A stretch of DNA of 5,234 nt, taken from positions 1 through 5,234 of the forward strand of contig CALZIG010000007.1 in the NCBI GenBank assembly GCA_945787585.1. Reading direction: 5' to 3'. Source of the stretch: an uncultured Gammaproteobacteria bacterium (lineage in GTDB: Bacteria; Pseudomonadota; Gammaproteobacteria; SZUA-140). The position numbers and the translations under genes were made by a program. The notes beneath the pieces are model-generated. The model worked only from the letters and a program-made list of their open reading frames with translations, ran no database searches and had not been told where the DNA came from. Positions 1 to 5,234 of this stretch are shown piece after piece. The number at the start of each line of letters is the position of its first letter. The stretch's first letter is position 1.

Positions 1-532
1 CGTTCTCTTTGATCGCCTCGGTCAGCAGTGCATTGATCAGGCGGATGATCGGCGCATCATCCTGTGTCTCCAGCAGGTCTTCCGGTTCCGGCATCGCCTG
101 TGCAATGCTGGTGAGATCGAGTTCGTCGCCGAGGTCACCCATCGACTGCATTGCGCTGGAGCCATCACTGGCATAGGCCTTCTGGATCAGGGTGTCGAAC
201 TGTTCGGCATCGAGCATCTGCTCAACCTTGATCGGCATACTGAGGAAACGACGCGTTTCGGCCAGCGCGAGTGCGGTGACATTTTCACGGCAGACCAGCA
301 GCGAACTCTCTTCACCGATCTCACTGACCAGCACACCGTGACGTTTTGCAAAGTTAAAGGGGGGGCGTTTTACTACTTTTGCGATGACCTCGTCGTCCGC
401 CACCAAATCTGGTGACGACAGCGGTAATGTTATCTCTGCGGCAGCCTGAAGGACTTCTGTCGCCTGCTCATCAAGATCATTCGTTTGTGGCACGGTCACT
501 GTCCGGCAGGGCTGTACTTGTTTTTTTGTCAT
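1..532 (-). CDS. gspE: Type II secretion ATPase GspE, N-terminal part (runs off the left edge)
   Basis: This is the cytoplasmic AAA+-like ATPase that powers pseudopilus assembly in type II secretion. Translating the minus strand from ATG 532-530 gives 177 uninterrupted codons beginning MTKKQVQPCR. Residues about 56-70 (KRPPFNFAKRHGVLV) are the typical start of the GspE N-terminal domain that contacts GspL. Residues 160-177 (APIIRLINALLTEAIKEN) are the hallmark stretch just before the ATPase core; Walker A and B lie beyond the window edge. The start is the first ATG after an in-frame TGA three codons upstream, so the frame cannot begin earlier. It lies inside gspD, giving a 56-base overlap. 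No good Shine-Dalgarno precedes it, so translational coupling to gspD is plausible. GTG codons at 499 or 493 are weaker alternatives. A C7 run on the coding strand (365-359) is in frame. Family assignment is firm; the exact start is less so. Confidence 0.93.
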   Translation of the reverse strand, partial: MTKKQVQPCRTVTVPQTNDLDEQATEVLQAAAEITLPLSSPDLVADDEVIAKVVKRPPFNFAKRHGVLVSEIGEESSLLVCRENVTALALAETRRFLSMPIKVEQMLDAEQFDTLIQKAYASDGSSAMQSMGDLGDELDLTSIAQAMPEPEDLLETQDDAPIIRLINALLTEAIKEN

Positions 533-2534
533 CCAACATCACAGGCATCTCGAACGCTGGCGGCAACGCAAGCGCCTCCTCCATTGTCGGCATCACCGGC
601 GACTCTTCTTTGGGCATCATCAACAGCCCTTTTTCACGCACTTCTAGCTGCCTGTCACGCTGATGACTATATTTACTATTGGTCAGGCGCGATGACATTG
701 AAGCGTCACGAATAATCGTCGGGTGCAAAAACACCATCAGGTTCTGTTTGATTTTAGTGGTGGTCTTGTTTCTAAAAAGCCAGCCAAGTCCTGGAATATC
801 CCCGAGCAGCGGCACCTTCTGCACCGACTCCTGCACCTGATCATCGATCAGCCCGCCGAGTACGATCATCTGCCCATCATCAACGATCACATTGGTCTTG
901 ATGGAGCGGGTATTGGTGATCAGATCAACGGCACTGGAAGCGCTGGAACTAAGGCTATCCACCGACTGTTCGATCTCCAGCTTCACCGCATCGCCTTCGT
1001 TAATCTGCGGTTTTACCTTCAATGTGATACCGACATCTTCGCGCTGAATAGTCTGAAATGGATTGGTGGGCGACGAGGAGCTGCCAGTGGAACTAAACGA
1101 TCCAGTCACAAACGGTACTGTCTGGCCAATGACAATCTCCGCTTCTTCGTTATCCATCGTTACAATCGTCGGGGTGGAGAGGATGTTGGTAGTGCCATCG
1201 CCTTTCAGCACATTCAGCACGGCGGCAAAATTGAGTGTGCTCGAATTAAACACGCCCGCACCAATCAACACACCATTACCCACCGAAGGGGCGACGCCTG
1301 CTTTGGCCGCGGCACCAATTTCAGCAATACTACCGCCACTACCGGCGCCAAAGTTGATCAGCCCAACCGGGCCCTCGCGTTTTGGGGTGCCATCAAAGGC
1401 CCACTGCACGCCGAGTTCTGCACTAAGATTTTCGGAGACCTCTGCAATCACGGTTTCAATCAGCACCTGCGCACGACGCACGTCGAGCTGTTTGATCACC
1501 GACTCCAGTGAACGAAAGTGATCTGGCGGCGCGGTGATTACCAGCGCGTTGGTCGCCTCATCGGCCTGAATATTGATCGGTGCGTTGTTAGCGGCGCTGC
1601 CCGCCTTGCCCTTGCCCTGCTTCTCCACACTCTTACTGACCCCGGTGAGGACCTTCACCATGTCTTCCGCCTGAGCATAGCGCAGGTAGATCACACGGGT
1701 ATTGCCGCCGCTCTCCAGTGGGGTGTCGAGATGGGAGATGATGGCGCGCACCCTCAGCCGTCCAGACTTGCCACCGCCGACAAGAATACTATTGGTGCGT
1801 TCATCAGCGAGCAAAATGGGTGCGCCATCGGGCGAGGCATTGCCGCCCTTCCCACCTTTCCCCTGCTGTTCCAGCGCGGTCATAATGCGCACAACTTCCA
1901 CCGCCGAGGCGTGCTGTAGCTGGATGATTTCGATTTCATCATTACTGGGGGTATCGATACGACTAATGATATTCATCAGGCGAGTAATGTTGGCGGCGCG
2001 ATCTGAGATGATCAAAATATTCGCCGGCACGTACGCCGCGAGGTGTCCCTGCTGCGGCACCAGTGGGCGTAAAATCGGCACCAGTTGTGATGATGAGACA
2101 TTTTGCAGCGCGATGACGCGTGTCACGATCTCATCCCCGGAACCCGGCGAACCCTCGTCGGCTAACGGCATCGCCTTCTGTTTGGCGCTGGCATCGGGCA
2201 GAATCTTGATCACGTTGCCACTCGGCACGGCTGAAAAACCGTGGACTTCTAATATGGATAAAAAGATACCGTAGAGTTCATCGCTCTCCATCGGATGCGA
2301 TGAGATGATCGTCACCTTGCCTTTGACGCGTGGGTCAACAATGAAATTTTTACCGGTCGCTTCAGATACAGTGCTGATCACCGCACTGATGTCAGCATCC
2401 TTAAGATTAAGCGTAACGCTTTTAGCGAATGCCAATGTTGAAAAACAGGCAGAGAATAACAGCGCCGCAGCGAATAACGCGCCGCGCCGGGTGAAAACAT
2501 GACACCCCGTATAATGATGCTTAATCTGCTGCAA
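477..2534 (-). CDS. gspD: Type II secretion outer-membrane secretin GspD
   Basis: GspD forms the multimeric outer-membrane channel through which folded exoproteins leave the periplasm. The 685-residue product is of normal family length. A Sec-type signal peptide covers residues 1 to about 37 (RR, then a hydrophobic run ending LAFA). Domain N0 follows at about 38-115. Ring domains N1 (about 136-195), N2 (200-272) and N3 (278-352) come next, then the secretin barrel at about 355-610. Diagnostic motifs are NILSTPTIVTMDNEEAEIVIG (450-470), VGITLKVKPQINEG (501-514) and VPLLGDIPGLGWLFR (574-588). The last 75 residues form a polar, proline-containing tail, possibly the pilotin or S-domain region. 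The start appears to be TTG at 2534, because an in-frame TGA lies only four codons upstream and no ATG or GTG precedes the signal peptide. A possible AAGGA Shine-Dalgarno (2554-2550) is 15 bases away, so initiation looks weak. The 3' end overlaps gspE. Confidence 0.97.
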   Translation of the reverse strand: MQQIKHHYTGCHVFTRRGALFAAALLFSACFSTLAFAKSVTLNLKDADISAVISTVSEATGKNFIVDPRVKGKVTIISSHPMESDELYGIFLSILEVHGFSAVPSGNVIKILPDASAKQKAMPLADEGSPGSGDEIVTRVIALQNVSSSQLVPILRPLVPQQGHLAAYVPANILIISDRAANITRLMNIISRIDTPSNDEIEIIQLQHASAVEVVRIMTALEQQGKGGKGGNASPDGAPILLADERTNSILVGGGKSGRLRVRAIISHLDTPLESGGNTRVIYLRYAQAEDMVKVLTGVSKSVEKQGKGKAGSAANNAPINIQADEATNALVITAPPDHFRSLESVIKQLDVRRAQVLIETVIAEVSENLSAELGVQWAFDGTPKREGPVGLINFGAGSGGSIAEIGAAAKAGVAPSVGNGVLIGAGVFNSSTLNFAAVLNVLKGDGTTNILSTPTIVTMDNEEAEIVIGQTVPFVTGSFSSTGSSSSPTNPFQTIQREDVGITLKVKPQINEGDAVKLEIEQSVDSLSSSASSAVDLITNTRSIKTNVIVDDGQMIVLGGLIDDQVQESVQKVPLLGDIPGLGWLFRNKTTTKIKQNLMVFLHPTIIRDASMSSRLTNSKYSHQRDRQLEVREKGLLMMPKEESPVMPTMEEALALPPAFEMPVMLDDKKTSTALPDSDRATNE

Positions 2535-2576
2535 GCCTGCTTCTCACTATCCTTGAAATCAGAGCATAATTACTCT

Positions 2577-2604
2577 TTATTATTACGATACAATGTTATA
2601 TCAA
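2577..2604 (-). promoter_or_regulatory. Weak candidate promoter in the gspC-gspD gap
   Basis: The 130 bases between gspC and gspD (2535-2664) are strongly AT-rich and contain no ORF. On the minus strand a TTGATA (-35-like, 2604-2599) stands 16 bases from TAATAA (-10-like, 2582-2577), 43 bases upstream of the TTG start of gspD. The -10 matches only half of the consensus. The unusually long gap for a gsp operon is the main reason to suspect a secondary promoter or an RNA processing site. Confidence 0.2.
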
Positions 2605-2621
2605 AACTAACGGCATCTTTA

Positions 2622-2634
2622 GTTAAATATTAAC
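2622..2634. repeat. Small AT-rich inverted repeat GTTAA-ATA-TTAAC
   Basis: A perfect 5-base inverted repeat with a 3-base spacer sits in the gspC-gspD gap, 17 bases upstream of the weak -35-like hexamer. Its position would suit a regulator site. Repeats this short arise readily in AT-rich DNA, and there is no T-run to make it a terminator. Confidence 0.25.
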
Positions 2635-2664
2635 GCCTATCCAGTTGATGCAGTAGAACTTATG

Positions 2665-3549
2665 CTAGTCAATACTAACGTCAAACGACTGTGCACGCCC
2701 ATTTCTTTTTATATCCAGCCGCACACTATTCGCGGTTTGCAGGCTGCGTAGCACATTTAATCCCTTCGCAGGTGTATCGAGCTGAATGCCATTGACGGCG
2801 GTGACAATATCGCCCGACATCAATCCCACCCGATCAAACAGCGCACGGTCGCGCCCCGGGCTAACTTCATAGCCGATAAAGCGCCCTCTATCACTTTTAG
2901 GGTTCATCCGGATCGCATCGGTCAGCCGCTGCGGTTCACGCATCAGCTCTTCACGGTACTGTTTGAGGTTAAGCGCGCTGCCCGCTCGATTACCAACAGC
3001 CCTGTTACGCGTTGATGAGGTGGCCGGCTGGCCAATCCCCATCGACTCATTCGGCAGTTCAAGTGTCTCCAATGCGCCATTTCGCATCAAAATAACATTG
3101 GTCTCGTGGACTTCTTTCAGGGTGACCCCCCCGGATAACTTGCCATTCACGGGGTAAAACTGCTCCTGACCATTGGCCTCTGCGATGATGGCACCGCCCC
3201 CCTGCTCCGAGACATAAACGCCGCGCAACGTCAGCTTGAGTTTTGTTTTGGGGATCTCCTGTTGCACGATAGCGGCGGCCGTGACCTGCTGTTCTTTACC
3301 AAAAAGGCTCCAACGGGCAATATTCCAGCTACCACTAGCAACGGCCTGCTGCTGAGTTACGCGCTGCTGCACTACCGGGGGTGCTTCACTCTCAACCGCC
3401 GGTACCATACGCCAACTCAGCACGGCGGCACTATAGGCCAGCAATAGCACCAACGTGATATTAACTGCTGTCACCAGCTGGGTTGAGCCGGCACCCTTTG
3501 CAGCCAGGGCCGGCAGCCCTTTCCAGTCTAAGGAAAAATTCATCGCCAT
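2665..3549 (-). CDS. gspC: Type II secretion inner-membrane platform protein GspC
   Basis: GspC is the bitopic inner-membrane protein that links the assembly platform to the secretin: its periplasmic HR domain binds GspD N0, and its C-terminal domain helps substrate handling. The 294-residue product has a short cytoplasmic N-terminus, one membrane helix at about 25-46 (LVTAVNITLVLLLAYSAAVL), a Gln/Val-rich linker, and the HR domain at about 77-165, opening with WNIARWSLFG. A Ser/Arg/Asn linker precedes a PDZ domain at about 205-292 (GYEVSPGRDRALFDRVGLMSGDIVTAVNG and onward). Two in-frame ATGs are available. The second (3543-3541) has AAGAG six bases upstream, whereas the first abuts it, so the true product may be the 292-residue MNFSLDWKG form. 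It is the first gene of the gsp run, so the operon promoter should lie in the 3550-4056 gap. I found no convincing -35/-10 pair for it there. Confidence 0.95.
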   Translation of the reverse strand: MAMNFSLDWKGLPALAAKGAGSTQLVTAVNITLVLLLAYSAAVLSWRMVPAVESEAPPVVQQRVTQQQAVASGSWNIARWSLFGKEQQVTAAAIVQQEIPKTKLKLTLRGVYVSEQGGGAIIAEANGQEQFYPVNGKLSGGVTLKEVHETNVILMRNGALETLELPNESMGIGQPATSSTRNRAVGNRAGSALNLKQYREELMREPQRLTDAIRMNPKSDRGRFIGYEVSPGRDRALFDRVGLMSGDIVTAVNGIQLDTPAKGLNVLRSLQTANSVRLDIKRNGRAQSFDVSID

Positions 3550-3762
3550 CTCTTAAATATAACCCATCACTTAATACAACTAAGCCCAATACTCAATATC
3601 GATAGATGATGCCTATAGTACCGTAAGTAAAACATCATATACGTTACCTCTTTAACGGCCACATCGACTGCATAATAATGTGGGCGAAAAATTACCACCG
3701 GAACAAGTGCTCAAAGCAGAAAAAGATAAAACCTGGCACACATTATCTAAAACAACGAATTC

Positions 3763-3771
3763 TTATGCACA
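3763..3771 (+). promoter_or_regulatory. DnaA box TTATGCACA
   Basis: This is a perfect match to the TTATNCACA DnaA-binding consensus. It overlaps a short inverted repeat, TGCAC-AA-GTGCA (3766-3777), and lies on the left side of the T-rich repeat block. Confidence 0.55.
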
Positions 3772-3786
3772 AGTGCAGATGTTGTT

Positions 3787-3872
3787 TTAACCAAAACAGG
3801 GCAAACCACATTTCAATATCACGGTTTTTGTTAACTCACTGTTTTTGTTAAATATGATTTTCGAACAAAAAC
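3787..3872. repeat. Four T-rich GTTTTTGTTAA-type elements, candidate unwinding element
   Basis: Two direct copies of CNGTTTTTGTTAA lie at 3822-3834 and 3839-3851, 17 bases apart. The identical core is the 11 bases GTTTTTGTTAA. Two inverted copies flank them. At 3787-3799 the reverse complement is CTGTTTTGGTTAA, matching the 3839 copy at 12 of 13 positions. At 3864-3872 the reverse complement is GTTTTTGTT. AT-rich iterated 11- to 13-mers next to DnaA boxes are typical of origin unwinding elements; that role is inferred. Confidence 0.5.
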
Positions 3873-3928
3873 TACACAATTTAATCCCGAGCGTTGACTT
3901 TTAACGATTTCAGCGCTTTTGTCCCAGA

Positions 3929-3937
3929 CTTTCCACA
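3929..3937 (+). promoter_or_regulatory. Degenerate DnaA box CTTTCCACA
   Basis: It has two mismatches to TTATCCACA and begins 12 bases before the perfect box at 3941 in the same orientation. Alone it would not be called; its spacing within the cluster makes it a possible weak site. Confidence 0.25.
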
Positions 3938-3940
3938 GAG

Positions 3941-3949
3941 TTATCCACA
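3941..3949 (+). promoter_or_regulatory. DnaA box TTATCCACA
   Basis: This is an exact copy of the strongest E. coli DnaA box (the R1/R4 sequence). It forms the left arm of an inverted pair with the box at 3955-3963. Confidence 0.65.
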
Positions 3950-3954
3950 GTTTC

Positions 3955-3963
3955 TGTGGGTAA
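3955..3963 (-). promoter_or_regulatory. DnaA box TTACCCACA (one mismatch)
   Basis: Read on the minus strand, this has a single T-to-C change from TTATCCACA. Together with the 3941 box it makes an 11-base inverted repeat (GTTATCCACAG at 3940-3950, CTGTGGGTAAC at 3954-3964), matched at 10 of 11 positions around a TTT spacer. The two boxes thus face each other and could also form a hairpin. No T-run follows on either strand, so a terminator is unlikely. Confidence 0.5.
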
Positions 3964-4056
3964 CTCCTAATTTTCAACGGTGACAAGTAGTTAAATGAAC
4001 TTTTTATGACAAGCCATCATTCATGGAACATGACTAGTGAAACAATGTGGCTTAGC

Positions 4057-4350
4057 TCACCAGCTAAAGAGCGTCCACTGCGGAATCAGCAACCCTTCAT
4101 CAAGTCCGTTTTGACGACTATCGAGACTGCCGTCACCATCGGTATCCACCAGATAATAGGTAAAGCCTTTGCGCGGGGTGACTTTGATCATAAAGAGCTG
4201 GCCGTTGATGCGATGCTCCTCAATGATTTCATTCTGATTGCGTGTAATCGTCACCTGCGGCTCTACATTTTCGGGTTCAGCCGCTGTCACCAGCGGCGCA
4301 ACAGCGACCGTCAACATCACACACAACAACAGTTGTAACAATTTTTTCAT
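4057..4350 (-). CDS. Small secreted DUF2782 family protein
   Basis: This 97-residue protein has a clear Sec signal peptide at residues 1 to about 23-24 (MKKLLQLLLCVMLTVAVAPLVTA, then AEPE), so the mature product is periplasmic or surface-associated and only about 73 residues. The conserved DUF2782 pattern is visible: VTITRNQNEIIEEHRINGQLFMIKV (33-57), TPRKGFTYYLVDTDGDGSLDSR (58-79) and the C-terminal IPQWTLFSW (89-97). DTDGDG (69-74) resembles a small calcium-binding loop, but binding is not established. The function of the family is unknown to me. In Pseudomonas, as I recall, the gene stands beside polA and thrB; here it is divergent from polA. ATG 4350 is the natural start because the signal peptide begins there; a weak GGA lies just upstream. 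The cysteine at residue 10 is not in a proper lipobox. Confidence 0.85.
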   Translation of the reverse strand: MKKLLQLLLCVMLTVAVAPLVTAAEPENVEPQVTITRNQNEIIEEHRINGQLFMIKVTPRKGFTYYLVDTDGDGSLDSRQNGLDEGLLIPQWTLFSW

Positions 4351-4458
4351 AGATCCAGTAATCTCTCACCTTCCGCTGGGGACAGTGCAATGTCACTTCT
4401 TCAATCGATCCACCAGTGGCACGAATTAACTTTCGTTCGCCCATAACGCTTTTTCATC

Positions 4459-4478
4459 GCCACCATTATAATGGTGGC
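4459..4478. repeat. Perfect 20-base palindrome between DUF2782 and polA
   Basis: GCCACCATTATAATGGTGGC equals its own reverse complement. Its centre contains TATAAT on both strands (4467-4472 plus; 4470-4465 minus), but neither has a reasonable -35 hexamer 15-19 bases upstream. No T-run follows on either strand, and the flanking genes diverge, so a terminator is unlikely. A binding site for a dimeric regulator or a 5'-leader hairpin is more likely. Confidence 0.6.
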
Positions 4479-4488
4479 CGCTCGACGT

Positions 4489-4516
4489 ATATTAGCAGAT
4501 CAAACTCACACGTTAA
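4489..4516 (-). promoter_or_regulatory. Candidate extended -10 promoter for the DUF2782 gene
   Basis: On the minus strand TTAACG (4516-4511) is 16 bases from TAATAT (4494-4489), which is preceded by TGC, an extended -10 element. Each hexamer matches the sigma-70 consensus at four positions at most. The predicted transcript would start near 4482, placing the 20-base palindrome immediately downstream of the start, where an operator or leader hairpin could act. No comparable plus-strand promoter for polA was found in this 188-base gap. Confidence 0.3.
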
Positions 4517-4538
4517 CTAACTATTATTAATTACTTTC

Positions 4539-5234
4539 ATGACTAAAAAAGCCCCCGACCCACTGCTCATCCTGATCGATGGCTCTTCGTATCTCTATCG
4601 CGCCTTTCATGCGATGCCGCCGCTGACCAATGCTCGGGGCGAGGCCACCGGCGCGGTCTACGGCGTGATCAACATGTTGCGTACGCTGATCAAAGAATAT
4701 CAACCCGATTATATTGCGGTGGTCTTCGATGCCAAAGGAAAGACCTTTCGCGATGCGCTGTTTGAGCAGTACAAGGCGAATCGTCCGCCGATGCCCGATG
4801 AGTTGCGCTCACAGATTGAGCCGCTGCACGCACTGGTCCGCGCGATGGGACTGCCGTGCCTGGTCGAAGAGGGGGTCGAGGCGGACGACGTGATCGGCAC
4901 ACTGGCCCTGCAGGCGGCGGCAGAGGGCATCCGCACGGTAATATCCACTGGTGATAAAGACATGGCGCAACTGGTCAATGAGCACATCACCCTGATCAAT
5001 ACGATGAACAACAAGACGCTCGACCGTGCCGGTGTGATTGAAAAATTCGGCCTGCCGCCAGAACAGATCATCGACTACCTCGCCCTGATCGGCGACACCT
5101 CGGACAACATCCCCGGTATCCCCGGGGTCGGCCCCAAGACCGCCGTCAAGTGGTTTAACCAGTACGGTTCACTCGATGAGATCATCCATCAGGCCGACAC
5201 CATCAAAGGCAAGATCGGCGAAAAATTCCGCGCC
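4539..5234 (+). CDS. polA: DNA polymerase I, 5'-nuclease domain (runs off the right edge)
   Basis: PolA fills gaps and removes RNA primers during lagging-strand synthesis and excision repair. The frame is open from ATG 4539 for 232 codons to the window end, covering most of the N-terminal 5'-3' exonuclease domain; the proofreading-like and polymerase domains lie beyond. The metal-binding acidic residues are all present and offset by +1 from E. coli numbering: D14 ([16 protein letters not shown]), D64 ([12 protein letters not shown]), E114, D116 and D117 (VEADDVIG), D139 and D141 ([10 protein letters not shown]), D186 and D189 (LIGDTSDN). The helix-hairpin-helix motif [12 protein letters not shown] (191-202) follows directly. 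The nuclease therefore looks active. The upstream bases (TTATTAATTACTTTC) hold no Shine-Dalgarno sequence, so initiation is probably modest or depends on an unstructured leader. The start agrees with the usual PolA N-terminus. Confidence 0.97.
   Translation, partial: MTKKAPDPLLILIDGSSYLYRAFHAMPPLTNARGEATGAVYGVINMLRTLIKEYQPDYIAVVFDAKGKTFRDALFEQYKANRPPMPDELRSQIEPLHALVRAMGLPCLVEEGVEADDVIGTLALQAAAEGIRTVISTGDKDMAQLVNEHITLINTMNNKTLDRAGVIEKFGLPPEQIIDYLALIGDTSDNIPGIPGVGPKTAVKWFNQYGSLDEIIHQADTIKGKIGEKFRA

Larger units (their letters stand above)
3550..4056. other. Gene-free AT-rich region with DnaA boxes and T-rich repeats: candidate replication origin or DnaA-binding locus
   Basis: These 507 bases lie between gspC and the DUF2782 gene and hold no convincing gene on either strand. 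GC is about 37% by hand count over 3601-4020, well below the flanking genes. The right half holds consensus DnaA boxes at 3763-3771 and 3941-3949, a near-consensus one at 3955-3963, and a poorer one at 3929-3937. T-rich GTTTTTGTTAA-type elements lie between them at 3787-3872. An AT-rich repeat block beside a DnaA-box cluster is the standard layout of a bacterial oriC. E. coli and Pseudomonas both keep polA in the origin-proximal part of the chromosome, which fits. Alternatives are a DnaA titration site or a DnaA-regulated gspC promoter. No GATC site was seen, and dnaA, dnaN, rpmH and mnmG are not in the window. The stretch 3550-3760 shows nothing beyond the gspC leader. Confidence 0.4.

Noticed and set aside
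359..365. G7 homopolymer in gspE as a frameshift or phase-variation site
   Set aside because: The frame stays open and matches GspE on both sides; a run of seven is short for phase variation.
723..1511. A 262-codon plus-strand open frame inside gspD
   Set aside because: It is antisense to the well-supported secretin domain, its translation has no recognisable domain, and it is rich in His/Arg/Cys as expected from reading a GC-rich gene backwards.
1702..2274. A 190-codon plus-strand open frame inside gspD
   Set aside because: It is antisense to the N-terminal secretin domains and shows no protein family features.
2440..2450. Lipoprotein cysteine in the GspD signal (LLFSAC)
   Set aside because: Position -3 is Phe rather than Leu, and a normal signal peptidase site (AFA) follows.
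2472..2490. Twin-arginine (Tat) signal at TRRGAL of GspD
   Set aside because: The motif is incomplete and the following segment is strongly hydrophobic; secretins use the Sec route.
4011..4053. Inverted repeat AAGCCA/TGGCTT enclosing TCATG-GAA-CATGA after DUF2782, considered as a terminator
   Set aside because: The stems are short, the outer loop is large, and no T-run follows on either strand.
4006..4338. A 110-codon plus-strand frame over the DUF2782 gene
   Set aside because: The opposite strand encodes a signal peptide and the full DUF2782 pattern; this frame has neither.
4467..4472. Perfect TATAAT in the palindrome as a polA promoter
   Set aside because: No hexamer resembling TTGACA lies 15-19 bases upstream on the plus strand, and the palindromic centre makes the match on both strands automatic.
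4709..5071. A 120-codon minus-strand open frame inside polA
   Set aside because: It lies opposite conserved PolA nuclease motifs; its Ser/Arg/Ala-rich composition is typical of an antisense shadow.

Overview
The window carries chromosomal genes of a proteobacterium, most probably a gammaproteobacterium. Three things point there: a canonical gspC-gspD-gspE type II secretion order, a DUF2782 gene directly beside polA (an arrangement I recall from Pseudomonas), and consensus E. coli-type DnaA boxes. Coding DNA is GC-rich, while the large intergenic gap is about 37% GC by hand count (3601-4020). The genus cannot be fixed from the sequence, and I see no mobile element, CRISPR array, tRNA or rRNA.

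Layout. On the minus strand, from right to left, lie gspC (3549-2665), a 130-base AT-rich gap, gspD (2534-477) and the first 177 codons of gspE (532 to the window edge). The gspE start lies inside the 3' end of gspD. Together these encode the inner-membrane coupler (GspC), the outer-membrane secretin (GspD) and the cytoplasmic ATPase (GspE) of one type II secretion system; the rest of the operon should continue left of base 1.

From 3550 to 4056 there is no gene. This AT-rich stretch holds two perfect DnaA boxes, one single-mismatch box facing the second perfect one, and four copies of a GTTTTTGTTAA-like T-rich element. The layout resembles a chromosomal origin (unwinding repeats beside a DnaA-box cluster) or a DnaA-binding regulatory or titration locus. 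It is the most interesting part of the window, and its function is inferred, not shown.

To the right is a small secreted DUF2782 protein gene (4350-4057, minus). A 188-base divergent intergenic region follows, with a perfect 20-base palindrome. The window ends in the 5'-nuclease domain of DNA polymerase I (polA, plus, from 4539, running off the right edge). The T2SS operon and polA are transcribed away from the DnaA-box region, which would be co-directional with forks leaving an origin there; DUF2782 is the exception.

Apart from the possible origin, the genes are ordinary members of well-known families. I found no evidence of a wholly new multi-gene system.
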